Source of the DNA: JBPOIS01 sp052034295
GTDB taxonomy: Bacteria > Pseudomonadota > Gammaproteobacteria > Pseudomonadales > Moraxellaceae
Length of the DNA stretch: 12,828 nt
Reading direction: 5' to 3'
Assembly: GCA_052034295.1 (NCBI GenBank)
Contig: JBPOIS010000033.1
Coordinates: 1-12,828 of the forward strand
In this document: piece by piece, positions 1 through 6,393 of the stretch
Layout of the letters: the number at the start of each line of letters is the position of its first letter
Position numbering within the stretch: position 1 is the first letter of the stretch
Notes under the pieces: generated by a model
The model's database searches: none
What the model saw: only the letters and a program-made list of their open reading frames with translations
Told to the model about the DNA's origin: nothing
Made by a program: the position numbers and the translations under genes

Positions 1-1
1 A

Positions 2-39
2 GGGGTCGCCTCAGAAAACGGAAATTAAAGCACGCTAAG
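2..39 (+). repeat. Left terminal inverted repeat (IRL, 38 bp)
   Basis: It starts GGGGTCGCCTCAGAAAACGG and ends GCACGCTAAG. Compared with the reverse complement of the right end it differs at positions 3, 8, 24 and 34. The resolvase stop codon (35-37) lies inside it. Confidence 0.95.
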
Positions 40-592
40 CCCGATCAGCCGCTGGCAGCCAGCGATATAGCGTGGCGATGGAAACGCCCAGATCCTTGGC
101 CACGTCCTTGGGCGGTGCCCCTGTGGCCAGCAGTGTCCGTGCCGAGGCCAGTTTGCTGTCGGTCATCTTGGGTCGCCGCCCACCCTTACGCCCGAGACGA
201 CGGGCGGTCTCCAGCCCGGCGCGTGTGCGCTCGACGGTCAGTTCCCGCTCCATCTCCGCCAAGCTGGCCATGATGTTGAAAAAGAACCGACCGGACGGGG
301 TGCCGGTATCTATGGCATCGGTCAGGCTGCGGAACTGCACCCCCTGCGCCTGCAGGTCGCTCACCCAGCCGATCAGTTGCTTCACGCTGCGACCCAGCCG
401 ATCCAGCTTCCAGACCACGAAGGTATCGCCCGCGCGCAGCATTTCGATCGCCCTGGCCAAACCGGGGCGGTCAACTTGTGCGCCGCTGATCTTATCCTCG
501 AAGATTTTCTCGCACCCGGCCCGGAGCAGCGCCTCGCGTTGCAGTTCCAGATTCTGATCTTGTGTCGAGACACGGGCGTAGCCAATCAGCAT
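35..592 (-). CDS. tnpR: Serine resolvase of the Tn3-family transposon
   Basis: Site-specific serine recombinase expected to resolve transposition cointegrates at res. The protein is 185 aa from the chosen start. The N-terminal catalytic domain has GYARVST with the nucleophile Ser9, and DRLGRS with the conserved arginines at residues 65 and 68. The long E-helix covers about 105-130, then a basic linker RKGGRRPK, then a helix-turn-helix at about 160-178 (KDVAKDLGVSIATLYRW). I chose the ATG at 592 because MLIGYAR matches the family's N-terminus and an AGGAG sits just upstream; an ATG at 610 would add six residues with no ribosome-binding site. It is divergent from tnpA, unlike Tn21, where the two genes run the same way. 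The stop codon is inside IRL. All expected catalytic residues are present. Confidence 0.93.
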   Translation of the reverse strand: MLIGYARVSTQDQNLELQREALLRAGCEKIFEDKISGAQVDRPGLARAIEMLRAGDTFVVWKLDRLGRSVKQLIGWVSDLQAQGVQFRSLTDAIDTGTPSGRFFFNIMASLAEMERELTVERTRAGLETARRLGRKGGRRPKMTDSKLASARTLLATGAPPKDVAKDLGVSIATLYRWLPAADRA

Positions 593-755
593 GGACTCCT
601 CTCTTCTCATAACCCGTTAATCATGGCCAAGATGATAACATGGTTCCGAGAGTGGTTTGTGAGAATCGCAAAGCCTTGCAGCGTCGTGGCTCATCGGTGG
701 CCTTGAGCAGACTCTCAATAACCAACGTTTTCGAGAATCCCCAGAGGGAGGCTGC
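593..755. promoter_or_regulatory. Divergent tnpR-tnpA intergenic region, presumed res site and promoters
   Basis: The 163 bp between the two divergent start codons is where elements with this layout carry the resolution site and both promoters. GAGAATC occurs twice (about 661-667 and 733-739), and TTGAG (703-707) faces CTCAA (714-718) as a short dyad. I cannot assign res subsites I-III with confidence. A GGGAGG ribosome-binding site for tnpA is at 746-751. Confidence 0.55.
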
Positions 756-3722
756 ATGCCCCGCCGTTCGATTCTGTCCGCCGCCGAGCGGGACAGCCTG
801 TTCGCCCTGCCGGACGCCAAGGATGACTTGATCCGGTACTACACGTTCAGCGAGAGTGACCTCACACTCATCCGGCAGCGGCGTGGCCCGGCCAACCGCC
901 TGGGATTCGCCGTGCAGCTCTGTTACCTGCGCTTTCCCGGCATCATCCTGGGGCCCGAAGAAACCCCGTTTATGCCTCTGTTGGTTTTGGCCGCCGATCA
1001 ACTCAAAGTTAACGTCGGGAGTTGGGACGAATACGGACACCGGGAGCAAACCCGCCGCGAGCATCTGGTCGAGTTGCAGACAGTGTTTGGCTTCCAGCCT
1101 TTCACCATGAACCACTACCGGCAAGCCGTCCAGTGGCTGACCGACATGGCGCTGCAAACCGACAAGGGCATAGTGCTGGCCACCGCCCTGATGGAGCACC
1201 TGCGGCGACAGTCGATCATCCTGCCGGCAATCAACGCCATCGAGCGGGCGAGCGCCGAGGCGATCACCCGCGCCAACCGGCGTATCTACGCCACATTGGC
1301 CGACCCGCTATCGGATGCCCACCGCCATCGCCTTGATGACCTGCTCAAGCGGCGCGATAGCAGTCATACCACTTGGCTGGCCTGGCTGCGCCAGTCACCC
1401 GCCAAGCCGAACTCAAGGCACATGCTGGAGCATATCGAACGCCTCAACGCCTGGCTGGCGCTGAACCTGCCTTCCGGCCTGGAGCGGTTGATCCACCAGA
1501 ACCGCCTGCTCAAGATCGCCCGCGAGGGTGGCCAAATGACACCCGCTGACCTGGCCAAGTTCGAGCCGCAGCGCCGCTACGCGACCTTGGTGGCGCTCGC
1601 CGTCGAGGGCATGGCCACCGTCACCGATGAAATTATCGACCTGCATGACCGTATCCTCGGCAAGCTGTTCAATGACGCCAAGAGGAAGCACCAGCAGCAG
1701 TTCCAGGCTTCTGGCAAGGCGATCAACGCCAAGGTGCGTCTGTTCGGACGCATCGGCCAGGCCCTGATCGACGCCCGGCAGAGTGGCGATGACCCATTCA
1801 CCGCGATTGAGGCGGTCATATCCTGGGCCGCCTTTGCCGAGAGTGTCAGCGACGCGCAGAAGCTGGCGCAGCCCGAGGACTTCGATTTCCTACCCCGTAT
1901 CGGCGAGAGTTATGCCACGTTACGCCGCTACGCGCCGGAACTCCTTGACGTGCTCACGCTGCGGGCCGCGCCCGCCGCCAAGCCGTTGCTCGACGCCATC
2001 GTGGTGTTACGCGGCCTGAACGCCGACAACGCCCGCAAGGTGCCGGCGGATGCGCCGACGGACTTCATCAAGCCGCGCTGGCAGAAACTGGTGATGACCG
2101 ACACCGGCATGGATCGGCGTTATTACGAACTATGCGCGTTGTCAGAGCTAAAGAATGCGCTGCGTTCCGGCGACATCTGGGTGCAGGGCTCCCGCCAGTT
2201 CAAGGACTTCGAGGACTACCTGACGCCGCCCGACACGTTCGGCCGCCTCAAGCAGACCGGTGAATTGCCATTGGCCGTACCCACCGGTTGCGACTAATAC
2301 CTGCACGACCGGCTGACGCTGTTGGAGGATCAGCTCGCCACCGTCAACCGCCTGGCCTTGGCCAACGACCTGCCGGACGCCATCATTACCGAGTCGGGGT
2401 TGAAGATCACGCCGCTCGATGCGGCCGTGCCGGACACCGCCCAGGCGTTGATTGATCGGATCGCGATGCTGCTGCCGCACGTCAAGATCACGGAATTGCT
2501 GCTGGAAGTCGACGAGTGGACCGGCTTCACCCGGCACTTCACGCACCTGAAGTCAGGTGAACCGTCCCAGGACCGGAACCTGCTGCTGACAGCCATTCTG
2601 GCCGACGCCATCAATCTGGGCCTGACCAAGATGGCTGAGTCCTGTCCCGGCACGACCTATGCCAAGCTGGCCTGGTTGCAAGCCTGGCATATCCGCGATG
2701 AAACCTACGGGGCGGCGCTGGCCGACCTGGTCAATGCCCAGCTTCGCCATCCCTTCGCCGCGCACTGGGGCGACGGAACCACGTCCTCATCGGACGGCCA
2801 GAACTTCCGCACCGGCAGCAAGGCCGAAAGCACAGGCCATATCAACCCGAAATACGGCAGCAGCCCGGGCAGGACGTTTTACACCCACATCTCCGACCAA
2901 TACGCGCCGTTCCACGCCAAGGTGGTCAATGTCGGCTTGCGCGACTCGACCTATGTCCTCGACGGCCTGCTGTACCACGAATCCGACCTTCGCATAGAAG
3001 AACACTACACCGACACGGCGGGCTTCACCGATCATGTCTTCGCCCTGATGCACCTGCTGGGCTTCCGTTTTGCGCCGCGCATCCGCGACCTCGGCGATAC
3101 CAAGCTCTACCTTCCGAAGGGGGATGCCGTCTATGAGGGGCTAAAACCGATGATCGGCGGCACGCTCAACATAAAGCATATCCGGGCGCATTGGGATGAG
3201 ATTCTGCGGCTGGCCACCTCGATCAAGCAAGGGACAGTGACCGCCTCGCTGATGCTGCGCAAGCTCGGCAGCTATCCCCGCCAGAACGGCCTGGCCGTGG
3301 CGCTGCGGGAGTTGGGGCGCATCGAGCGCACGCTGTTCATGCTGGACTGGCTGCAGAGCGTGGAATTACGCCGCCGTGTCCATGCCGGGCTGAACAAGGG
3401 TGAGGCTCGCAATGCCCTGGCGCGTGCCGTGTTCTTCAACCGGCTGGGCGAAATCCGCGACCGCAGCTTTGAGCAGCAGCGCTACCGGGCCAGCGGCCTC
3501 ACTCTGGTGACGGCGGCCGTCGTGCTGTGGAATACGGTGTACCTGGAGCGGGCGGTAAAGGCCTTGCGCGAGCACGGCCAGCCGGTTGATGAGTCGCTGC
3601 TACCGTACTTGTCGCCGCTGGGTTGGGAGCACATCAATCTGACGGGGGACTACCTGTGGCGCAGCCGCGCCAAGATCGGGGTGGGCCGGTTCAGGCCGTT
3701 ACGGTCGATGAAACCGGCTTAA
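756..3722 (+). pseudogene. tnpA: Tn3-family (Tn21-type) transposase, interrupted by one in-frame TAA
   Basis: DDE transposase that would cut and join the 38-bp ends. Read across the nonsense codon, the frame is 988 residues, the length I recall for Tn21 TnpA, and it resembles it throughout, starting MPRR-ILSA-ER and continuing with RQRRG-ANRLGFAVQLC. The start has a GGGAGG four bases upstream. Codon 514 (2295-2297) is TAA in the context CD*YLHDRL, where Tn21 has DQYLEERL, so a CAA-to-TAA change is the simplest explanation. Reading continues in the same frame from 2298, with an internal ATG at 2322. Likely catalytic residues all lie downstream of the stop: Asp680 (SSDGQ), Asp753 (HYTDT) and Glu883 (NKGEARN), assigned by spacing to Tn4430. 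The 513-residue product would hold only the N-terminal DNA-binding part. The final stop lies inside IRR. A sequencing error or suppression cannot be excluded. Confidence 0.9.
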
Positions 3723-3755
3723 CGTGCTTTATTTTCCGTTTTCTGAGACGACACC
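3718..3755 (-). repeat. Right terminal inverted repeat (IRR, 38 bp)
   Basis: On the minus strand it begins GGTGTCGTCTCAGAAAACGG. It matches the left end at 34 of 38 positions and contains the tnpA stop codon (3720-3722). Confidence 0.95.
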
Positions 3756-3792
3756 TGATTCATGCCCCCTGCAAGGCCCAGGAGGCCCGTTA

Positions 3793-3927
3793 ATGGCGTT
3801 CTCCAAACGTGTTTCCATACCCTTTCCCACAAAACGCCAGAAATCGGGCGTATCCGTGCGGTTAGAGGGCGAGATGAGGCGGCATTTAGCCGCCAGTGTC
3901 GAGATGGGGCAGCACAATGATGTGTGA
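3793..3927 (+). CDS. Small unknown protein next to the transposon
   Basis: A 44-aa basic ORF (MAFSKRVSIPFPTKRQKSG at its start) with a good AGGAGG ribosome-binding site seven bases before the ATG. It sits between the right end of the transposon and the oriV iterons. I do not recognise it. The segment SGVSVRLEGEMRRHLAASVEM could be the strand and first helix of a small DNA-binding fold, but that is weak. The ORF stops 14 bases before the first, degenerate, iteron, so it may be a small replication-control gene, or the remnant of a longer gene. The ribosome-binding site is the main reason for listing it. Confidence 0.4.
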   Translation: MAFSKRVSIPFPTKRQKSGVSVRLEGEMRRHLAASVEMGQHNDV

Positions 3928-3941
3928 AGTGAGCGTGGCTG

Positions 3942-3957
3942 TTGACACTTGAGAAGC
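3942..3957 (+). repeat. Degenerate upstream iteron
   Basis: TTGACACTTGAGAAGC differs from the 16-bp iteron core at two positions (GG to AA). It lies 93 bp before the first exact copy, recalling the isolated upstream iteron of RK2 oriV. Confidence 0.75.
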
Positions 3958-4010
3958 ATGTTTCACGATTAGATACAAAAAAGCGCCTCCGGCGCCAGCA
4001 TGACAAAAAG

Positions 4011-4019
4011 TTATCCACA
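4011..4019 (+). promoter_or_regulatory. DnaA box
   Basis: TTATCCACA is an exact match to the DnaA consensus, 15 bases before the iteron cluster. A weaker 8-of-9 candidate, TTATCTACC, is at 4430-4438 on the far side of the GC-rich part. Confidence 0.8.
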
Positions 4020-4033
4020 GGCCGGAATCCGAT

Positions 4034-4205
4034 ATTGACACTTGAGGGGCCAAAAATCCTAAAACATTGACACTTGAGGGGCAAAACTATTGACACTTGA
4101 GGGGCGTGTTTAAATCCCCTATTGACACTTGAGGGGCGAAACTATTGACACTTGAGGGGCTGACTATTGACACTTGAGGGGCGAAAGTATTGACACTTGA
4201 GGGGC
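4034..4205 (+). repeat. Array of seven exact 17-bp iterons
   Basis: ATTGACACTTGAGGGGC occurs unchanged at 4034, 4066, 4089, 4121, 4144, 4166 and 4189, all in the same orientation. Start-to-start distances are 32, 23, 32, 23, 22 and 23 bp, roughly two or three helical turns, so bound initiators would lie on nearly the same face of the DNA. Confidence 0.97.
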
Positions 4206-4212
4206 GGCCGCT

Positions 4213-4300
4213 CATGAAAATAATCTTAAATAATAATAGGTTACGTGCGTTTTTTTGCACCCCTAACCATATAACCTAAATTTAACCAAATTTATAACCA
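4213..4300 (+). other. AT-rich putative unwinding region of oriV
   Basis: A strongly AT-rich stretch directly after the iterons. It contains four TAACC repeats (4264, 4272, 4283 and 4295) and the small hairpin GTGCG-T7-GCAC. In RK2 the equivalent place holds AT-rich repeats where strand opening begins. Confidence 0.75.
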
Positions 4301-4427
4301 CGCGCGCGAAGGCGCGCACCGCCTCTTGGGGCTTCGCTCCGCCCGCGCTGCGCGCTCCCCACCCGGCACCCCCAGGGGCTTCGCCCCTCGCTATGCTCAC
4401 CCCACAAAGGACCGGCCCTCTGGGCCG
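4301..4427. other. GC-rich hairpin cluster at the end of oriV
   Basis: Three near-perfect stems follow each other: GCGCGC-GAAG-GCGCGC (4302-4317), AGGGGC-TTC-GCCCCT (4374-4388) and CGGCCC-TCT-GGGCCG (4413-4427). GGGGCTTCGC is also directly repeated (4328 and 4375). RK2 oriV has a similar GC-rich segment. The stems could stall forks or transcripts; no T-tract follows, so they are not simple intrinsic terminators. Confidence 0.6.
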
Positions 4428-4646
4428 ACTTATCTACCTAATTAATCTCTACGAATCACAAACATGTTCAATCCAAATTTGTTTGGCGCTCTCCAGTCGC
4501 TGTGGCTGCCCTTCCAGGGCACCGCTATCGCTGCCTTCGCTCCTTCAAGCGCCACACCGCACGCGGTGCAAAAGCATGGTTTTTAGAATTGAGTCGTGAC
4601 TTTTTCCCAAAGTCTCTCTATGCTCCAAACATGCTTTTTCATTCTT
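4428..4646. other. Intergenic region without a supported gene
   Basis: I see no ORF with a ribosome-binding site or family match here. AAAAGCATG (4570-4578) and CATGCTTTT (4630-4638) form a widely spaced inverted repeat. The stretch may carry long-leader or incompatibility functions, but nothing shows this. Confidence 0.4.
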
Positions 4647-4691
4647 TAGACAACCTGTTTTAATATTAAAACAATGTCTTTATGAGGTTGT
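4647..4691 (+). promoter_or_regulatory. parA promoter with palindromic operator
   Basis: A sigma70-like promoter can be read as TAGACA (4647-4652), a 17-bp spacer and AACAAT (4670-4675). The perfect 16-bp palindrome GTTTTAATATTAAAAC (4657-4672) fills the spacer, so a protein bound there would block the polymerase. A second dyad, ACAACCT (4650-4656) facing AGGTTGT (4685-4691), surrounds it and overlaps the GAGG ribosome-binding site. Autoregulation by the partition proteins is the natural reading, but it is inferred. Confidence 0.6.
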
Positions 4692-4692
4692 T

Positions 4693-5328
4693 ATGATAGT
4701 TACAGTGGGAAACACAAAAGGTGGAGTTGGCAAGACCACTCTGGCGCTAAATATAGCGATCGGCCGTGCTTTAGCAGGTCGTGATGTGTGGCTGATTGAT
4801 GGCGATCGGCAAGGAACAGCACAGACAGCCATTGCCCTGCGGGCTGAAGCAAACAGGCAACCTGCAATTGCGTGTGCACAGTATGCTGACGGCAGCACCC
4901 TGCGAACCCAGCTTCAACATCAAGGCCGAAAGTTCGAGGACATCATTATTGATGCTGGCGGTCGCGATTCCACTGCCCTCCGCGCTGCGCTGGTGCTCTC
5001 GGATGTACTGTTGGTGCCTTTTGCGCCCCGTTCTCTGGATGTCTGGGCCCTGGCGGATATCTGCGCCCTGATTGATGAAGCGAGGGCTGTCCGTGATGGC
5101 CTGAAGGCCTATGCCGTGCTCAATTCGGCGGACCCCGGCGGTTCAGACAATGCGGATGCCGCTGCTGCGGTCTCGGACTTCCCGCAGTTGGTGTATCTCG
5201 ATACACCGATCCGACGCCGCAAGGCGATTGCCAACGCCGCCGGGCAAGGTTTGTCGGTTTTGGAGGCTTCCCCCAAGGATGCCAAAGCCTGTGATGAGTT
5301 AAATGCACTTCTTTTAAAATTGTTTTAA
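4693..5328 (+). CDS. parA: Small ParA-type partition ATPase (type Ib-like)
   Basis: ATPase that would drive plasmid segregation by patterning on the nucleoid with a DNA-bound partner. The 211-aa protein starts directly with the deviant Walker A motif GNTKGGVGKTT (about residues 6-16), with the signature lysine. Walker A' follows in WLIDGDRQGTA and the Walker B-like strand is DIIIDAGGRDS. There is no N-terminal helix-turn-helix, and the length fits small type Ib ParA proteins (ParF-like) rather than the longer F/P1 SopA type. GAGG lies five bases before the ATG. It is followed after 38 bp by a ribbon-helix-helix gene, the usual partner in type Ib systems. The stop overlaps a palindrome like the one in its promoter. 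Its position next to oriV supports a plasmid maintenance role. Confidence 0.9.
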   Translation: MIVTVGNTKGGVGKTTLALNIAIGRALAGRDVWLIDGDRQGTAQTAIALRAEANRQPAIACAQYADGSTLRTQLQHQGRKFEDIIIDAGGRDSTALRAALVLSDVLLVPFAPRSLDVWALADICALIDEARAVRDGLKAYAVLNSADPGGSDNADAAAAVSDFPQLVYLDTPIRRRKAIANAAGQGLSVLEASPKDAKACDELNALLLKLF

Positions 5329-5358
5329 TATTGAAAAACTGCGTTTTGATATGAAAAG
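5322..5358 (+). promoter_or_regulatory. Tandem AT-rich palindromes between parA and its partner
   Basis: GTTTTAATATTGAAAAAC (5322-5339) and GTTTTGATATGAAAAG (5343-5358) are two imperfect copies of the parA operator palindrome, 21 bp apart start to start (two helical turns). They could be part of the centromere (parS) or an operator setting the level of the second gene. Confidence 0.55.
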
Positions 5359-5366
5359 AGCATGAT

Positions 5367-5621
5367 ATGGCTATTACAAAACCGGCTGCCAAGCCAGCGA
5401 TGCCGCCTGCAGTTGTCGATGACTTCATCAACAGCGCACCGGATGGTGAAAAAGCCCGCAAGGGTGTGAAGAAAGGCAAGCGTGAGCAGATCAGCCTGAC
5501 CATTCCCCCTGCTCTGCTGGCCCGTCTGGATGCAGTCGCTGACCGGCTTGCCTTGTCGCGTGCCGGCATGATCAATCTGGCCATCGTCCGTGCTGTTGAA
5601 CAGGAAGAAAAATCGTTGTGA
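5367..5621 (+). CDS. Ribbon-helix-helix DNA-binding protein, probable ParB/ParG-type partner
   Basis: An 84-aa protein with a flexible basic N-terminal half (KARKGVKKGKRE) and a C-terminal ribbon-helix-helix: the strand EQISLTIPPALL (about 44-55), then helices LARLDAVADRLAL and SRAGMINLAIVRAVEQEE. This matches CopG/Arc-type folds, and the unstructured N-terminus plus C-terminal RHH is the plan of small centromere-binding proteins such as ParG. The role follows from lying directly behind a type Ib parA; the two are presumably co-transcribed. It is the best candidate to bind the TTAATAT-cored palindromes around it. Nothing in the sequence proves binding, and it could instead be only a repressor of parA. 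Confidence 0.8.
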   Translation: MAITKPAAKPAMPPAVVDDFINSAPDGEKARKGVKKGKREQISLTIPPALLARLDAVADRLALSRAGMINLAIVRAVEQEEKSL

Positions 5622-5752
5622 CCGCCTTGGGTGCTGGAATAAATCAGGTGCCTCGTCCGTCCTGTTCAGCCGGTAGCGTTATTTCCCCATGTTGATGTTC
5701 GTGAAATCAGGCGCTGACTGATGACGAGCCGTCACTTTTAGGCGTGGGATAT

Positions 5753-5769
5753 ATTGACACTTGAGGGGC
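5753..5769 (+). repeat. Orphan exact iteron
   Basis: ATTGACACTTGAGGGGC is identical to the oriV iterons but about 1.55 kb downstream of the array. Confidence 0.95.
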
Positions 5770-5930
5770 TCACTTTCGCGACTCAAGCCTCAAATGACAG
5801 TATTTTTTTCATATCATTTTAATGGTCTATCAATCATTAAAAACTATGATTCTAACTTTCTGATGGCTTTCACATCGCTAGCCAAATCCTGAGTCAGTCA
5901 AAATTTCATCCGGTTGGTGACTGATCCGGA

Positions 5931-5947
5931 ATTGACACTTGAGGGGC
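5931..5947 (+). repeat. Second orphan exact iteron
   Basis: Identical 17-bp iteron in the same orientation, 178 bp after the previous one. On the minus strand it lies just beyond the likely end of the broken small gene at 5953-6116. Confidence 0.95.
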
Positions 5948-5952
5948 AGTTT

Positions 5953-6116
5953 TTAGTCGTCTGCATCCGCTCTGTGTGGGATTTCTTCCGGTACACCAGT
6001 TAATTTTCAGGTTGACCGGTGTCGTGTCGTGGTTCACTTTGGCTTCAATGGCATCCAGATTAATGAGACCTCCTTGAGGTGATCAGCTCCTGATTGTCAT
6101 ACTTAAACGATTTCAT
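5953..6116 (-). pseudogene. Possible small gene broken by two +1 shifts
   Basis: Three consecutive minus-strand segments look coding but lie in different frames. From the ATG at 6116 the frame reads MKSFKYDNQELITSRRSH and stops. The next frame is open from about 6086 and reads GGLINLDAIEAKVNHDTT and on to PVNLK. From about 6006 the third frame reads LTGVPEEIPHRADADD and stops at 5953. Each change skips one base, the second in a run of four A. Joined, they give a protein of about 53 aa with an acidic end. Two single-base insertions in a dead gene is the simplest explanation. I do not recognise the product. A perfect AAGGAGGT (6068-6075) inside suggests an alternative ATT or CTG start for the middle frame alone. 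Confidence 0.35.
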
Positions 6117-6117
6117 A

Positions 6118-6138
6118 ATGATATTTATTTAATATCAT
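6118..6138. promoter_or_regulatory. AT-rich dyad E
   Basis: ATGATATT and AATATCAT are perfect 8-bp arms around the 5-base centre TATTT. The dyad lies two bases upstream of the ATG of the broken small gene, so it fits an operator or promoter element. It shares its 15-bp core with the dyad at 6362-6388. Confidence 0.6.
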
Positions 6139-6156
6139 AAAAATGGTTAAAGTACA

Positions 6157-6384
6157 TTAGTCGGGAAGATATTGCAGCCGTTGTTTCTTTGCAGGCTGTT
6201 TCGTAGCTGCATTCAGGTGGGCAAGGTCTTTGGCTGCTTTCTGCGGCTCCATCCGCGTCTCGGCCAGAGCCAGGCTTGCATTTTTTGCGGAAGGGGCAGG
6301 GCGTGCTGGCTGCCACCCTGCGAAGGAGCGAGTACTGTGGAAAGGATGTTGTAGCGAGTATATTTCAATATTTATTTAATATTG
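6157..6384 (-). pseudogene. Possible small gene with a frame change at an A6 tract
   Basis: Following the nuclease gene on the same strand, a frame beginning TTG at 6384 reads LKYTRYNILSTVLAPSQGGS and stays open to about 6240. A second frame then reads NASLALAETRMEPQKAAKD, continues to KKQRLQYLPD and stops at 6157. The two overlap around GCAAAAAATGC, so a one-base change in the A run would join them into a protein of about 75 aa rich in Ala, Lys and Gln. No ribosome-binding site is clear, and the second frame alone has an ATG at 6252 (31 aa). I do not recognise either part. It may be a dead gene or chance open frames. Confidence 0.3.
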
Positions 6385-6388
6385 AAAT
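6362..6388. promoter_or_regulatory. AT-rich dyad F
   Basis: ATTTCAATATT and AATATTGAAAT are perfect 11-bp arms around the centre TATTT. It starts just beyond the stop of the nuclease gene (6394) and overlaps the possible TTG start of the next small frame. It is the strongest dyad of its family in the window. Confidence 0.65.
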
Positions 6389-6393
6389 GGTAG

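Larger units (their letters stand above)
2..3755. mobile_element. Tn3-family (Tn21 subgroup) cryptic transposon, complete end to end
   Basis: The segment is bounded by 38-bp inverted repeats that match at 34 of 38 positions and have the Tn21/Tn501-type core CTCAGAAAACGGAAA. It holds only a serine resolvase and a divergently transcribed transposase, with the presumed res site between them, so there is no passenger gene. Both genes end inside the terminal repeats, a very compact arrangement. The transposase frame carries one nonsense codon, so the copy is probably non-autonomous but could be moved in trans. Five bases of target duplication are expected. The right flank is TGATT (3756-3760), but only one left base (A at position 1) is visible and it does not match the final T, so a clean duplication is not supported. 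Confidence 0.93.
3941..4390 (+). other. oriV: IncP-1 (RK2)-like vegetative replication origin, oriV
   Basis: The order of elements matches the RK2 oriV layout: a distant iteron, a DnaA box, an iteron cluster, an AT-rich stretch with repeated AACC motifs, then a GC-rich stretch of hairpins. The iteron ATTGACACTTGAGGGGC is the IncP-1 type bound by the TrfA initiator. No trfA-like gene is in the window, so the initiator must be elsewhere on the replicon or supplied by another plasmid. The relation to IncP-1 is my recognition of the iteron and layout; a sequence comparison would be needed to place it in a subgroup. Confidence 0.88.
5622..5952. other. Intergenic region with one orphan iteron, part of another and an AT-rich motif
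   Basis: No supported gene. Besides the iterons listed separately, TTTTCATATCA (5806-5816) is an 11-base match to the reverse complement of the palindrome at 5343-5358, so it may be a further site for the same protein. AAATCAGG is repeated at 5643 and 5704. Confidence 0.5.

Noticed and set aside
621..1199. 192-aa minus-strand ORF and other long antisense frames inside the transposon
   Set aside because: They are antisense to strongly recognised tnpA sequence in GC-rich DNA; no ribosome-binding site or family match.
4034..4205. Regular repeats resembling a CRISPR array
   Set aside because: The units are 17 bp with gaps of only 5-15 bp and match the IncP iteron exactly, so these are replication iterons.
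4301..4427. Strong intrinsic terminator in the GC-rich hairpins
   Set aside because: No run of T follows any of the stems; the hairpins fit the GC-rich part of oriV.
4393..4599. 68-aa plus-strand ORF after oriV
   Set aside because: No ribosome-binding site, low-complexity Ser/Leu/Arg composition and overlap with oriV-flanking hairpins.
3756..4700. Origin of transfer next to oriV
   Set aside because: I see no nic-like core or relaxase gene nearby, so nothing supports an oriT.
6362..6388. Dyad F as a pdif (XerC/XerD) site, since it has 11-bp arms
   Set aside because: The spacer is 5 rather than 6 bp and the arms do not resemble dif XerC or XerD half-sites; a regulator site fits better.
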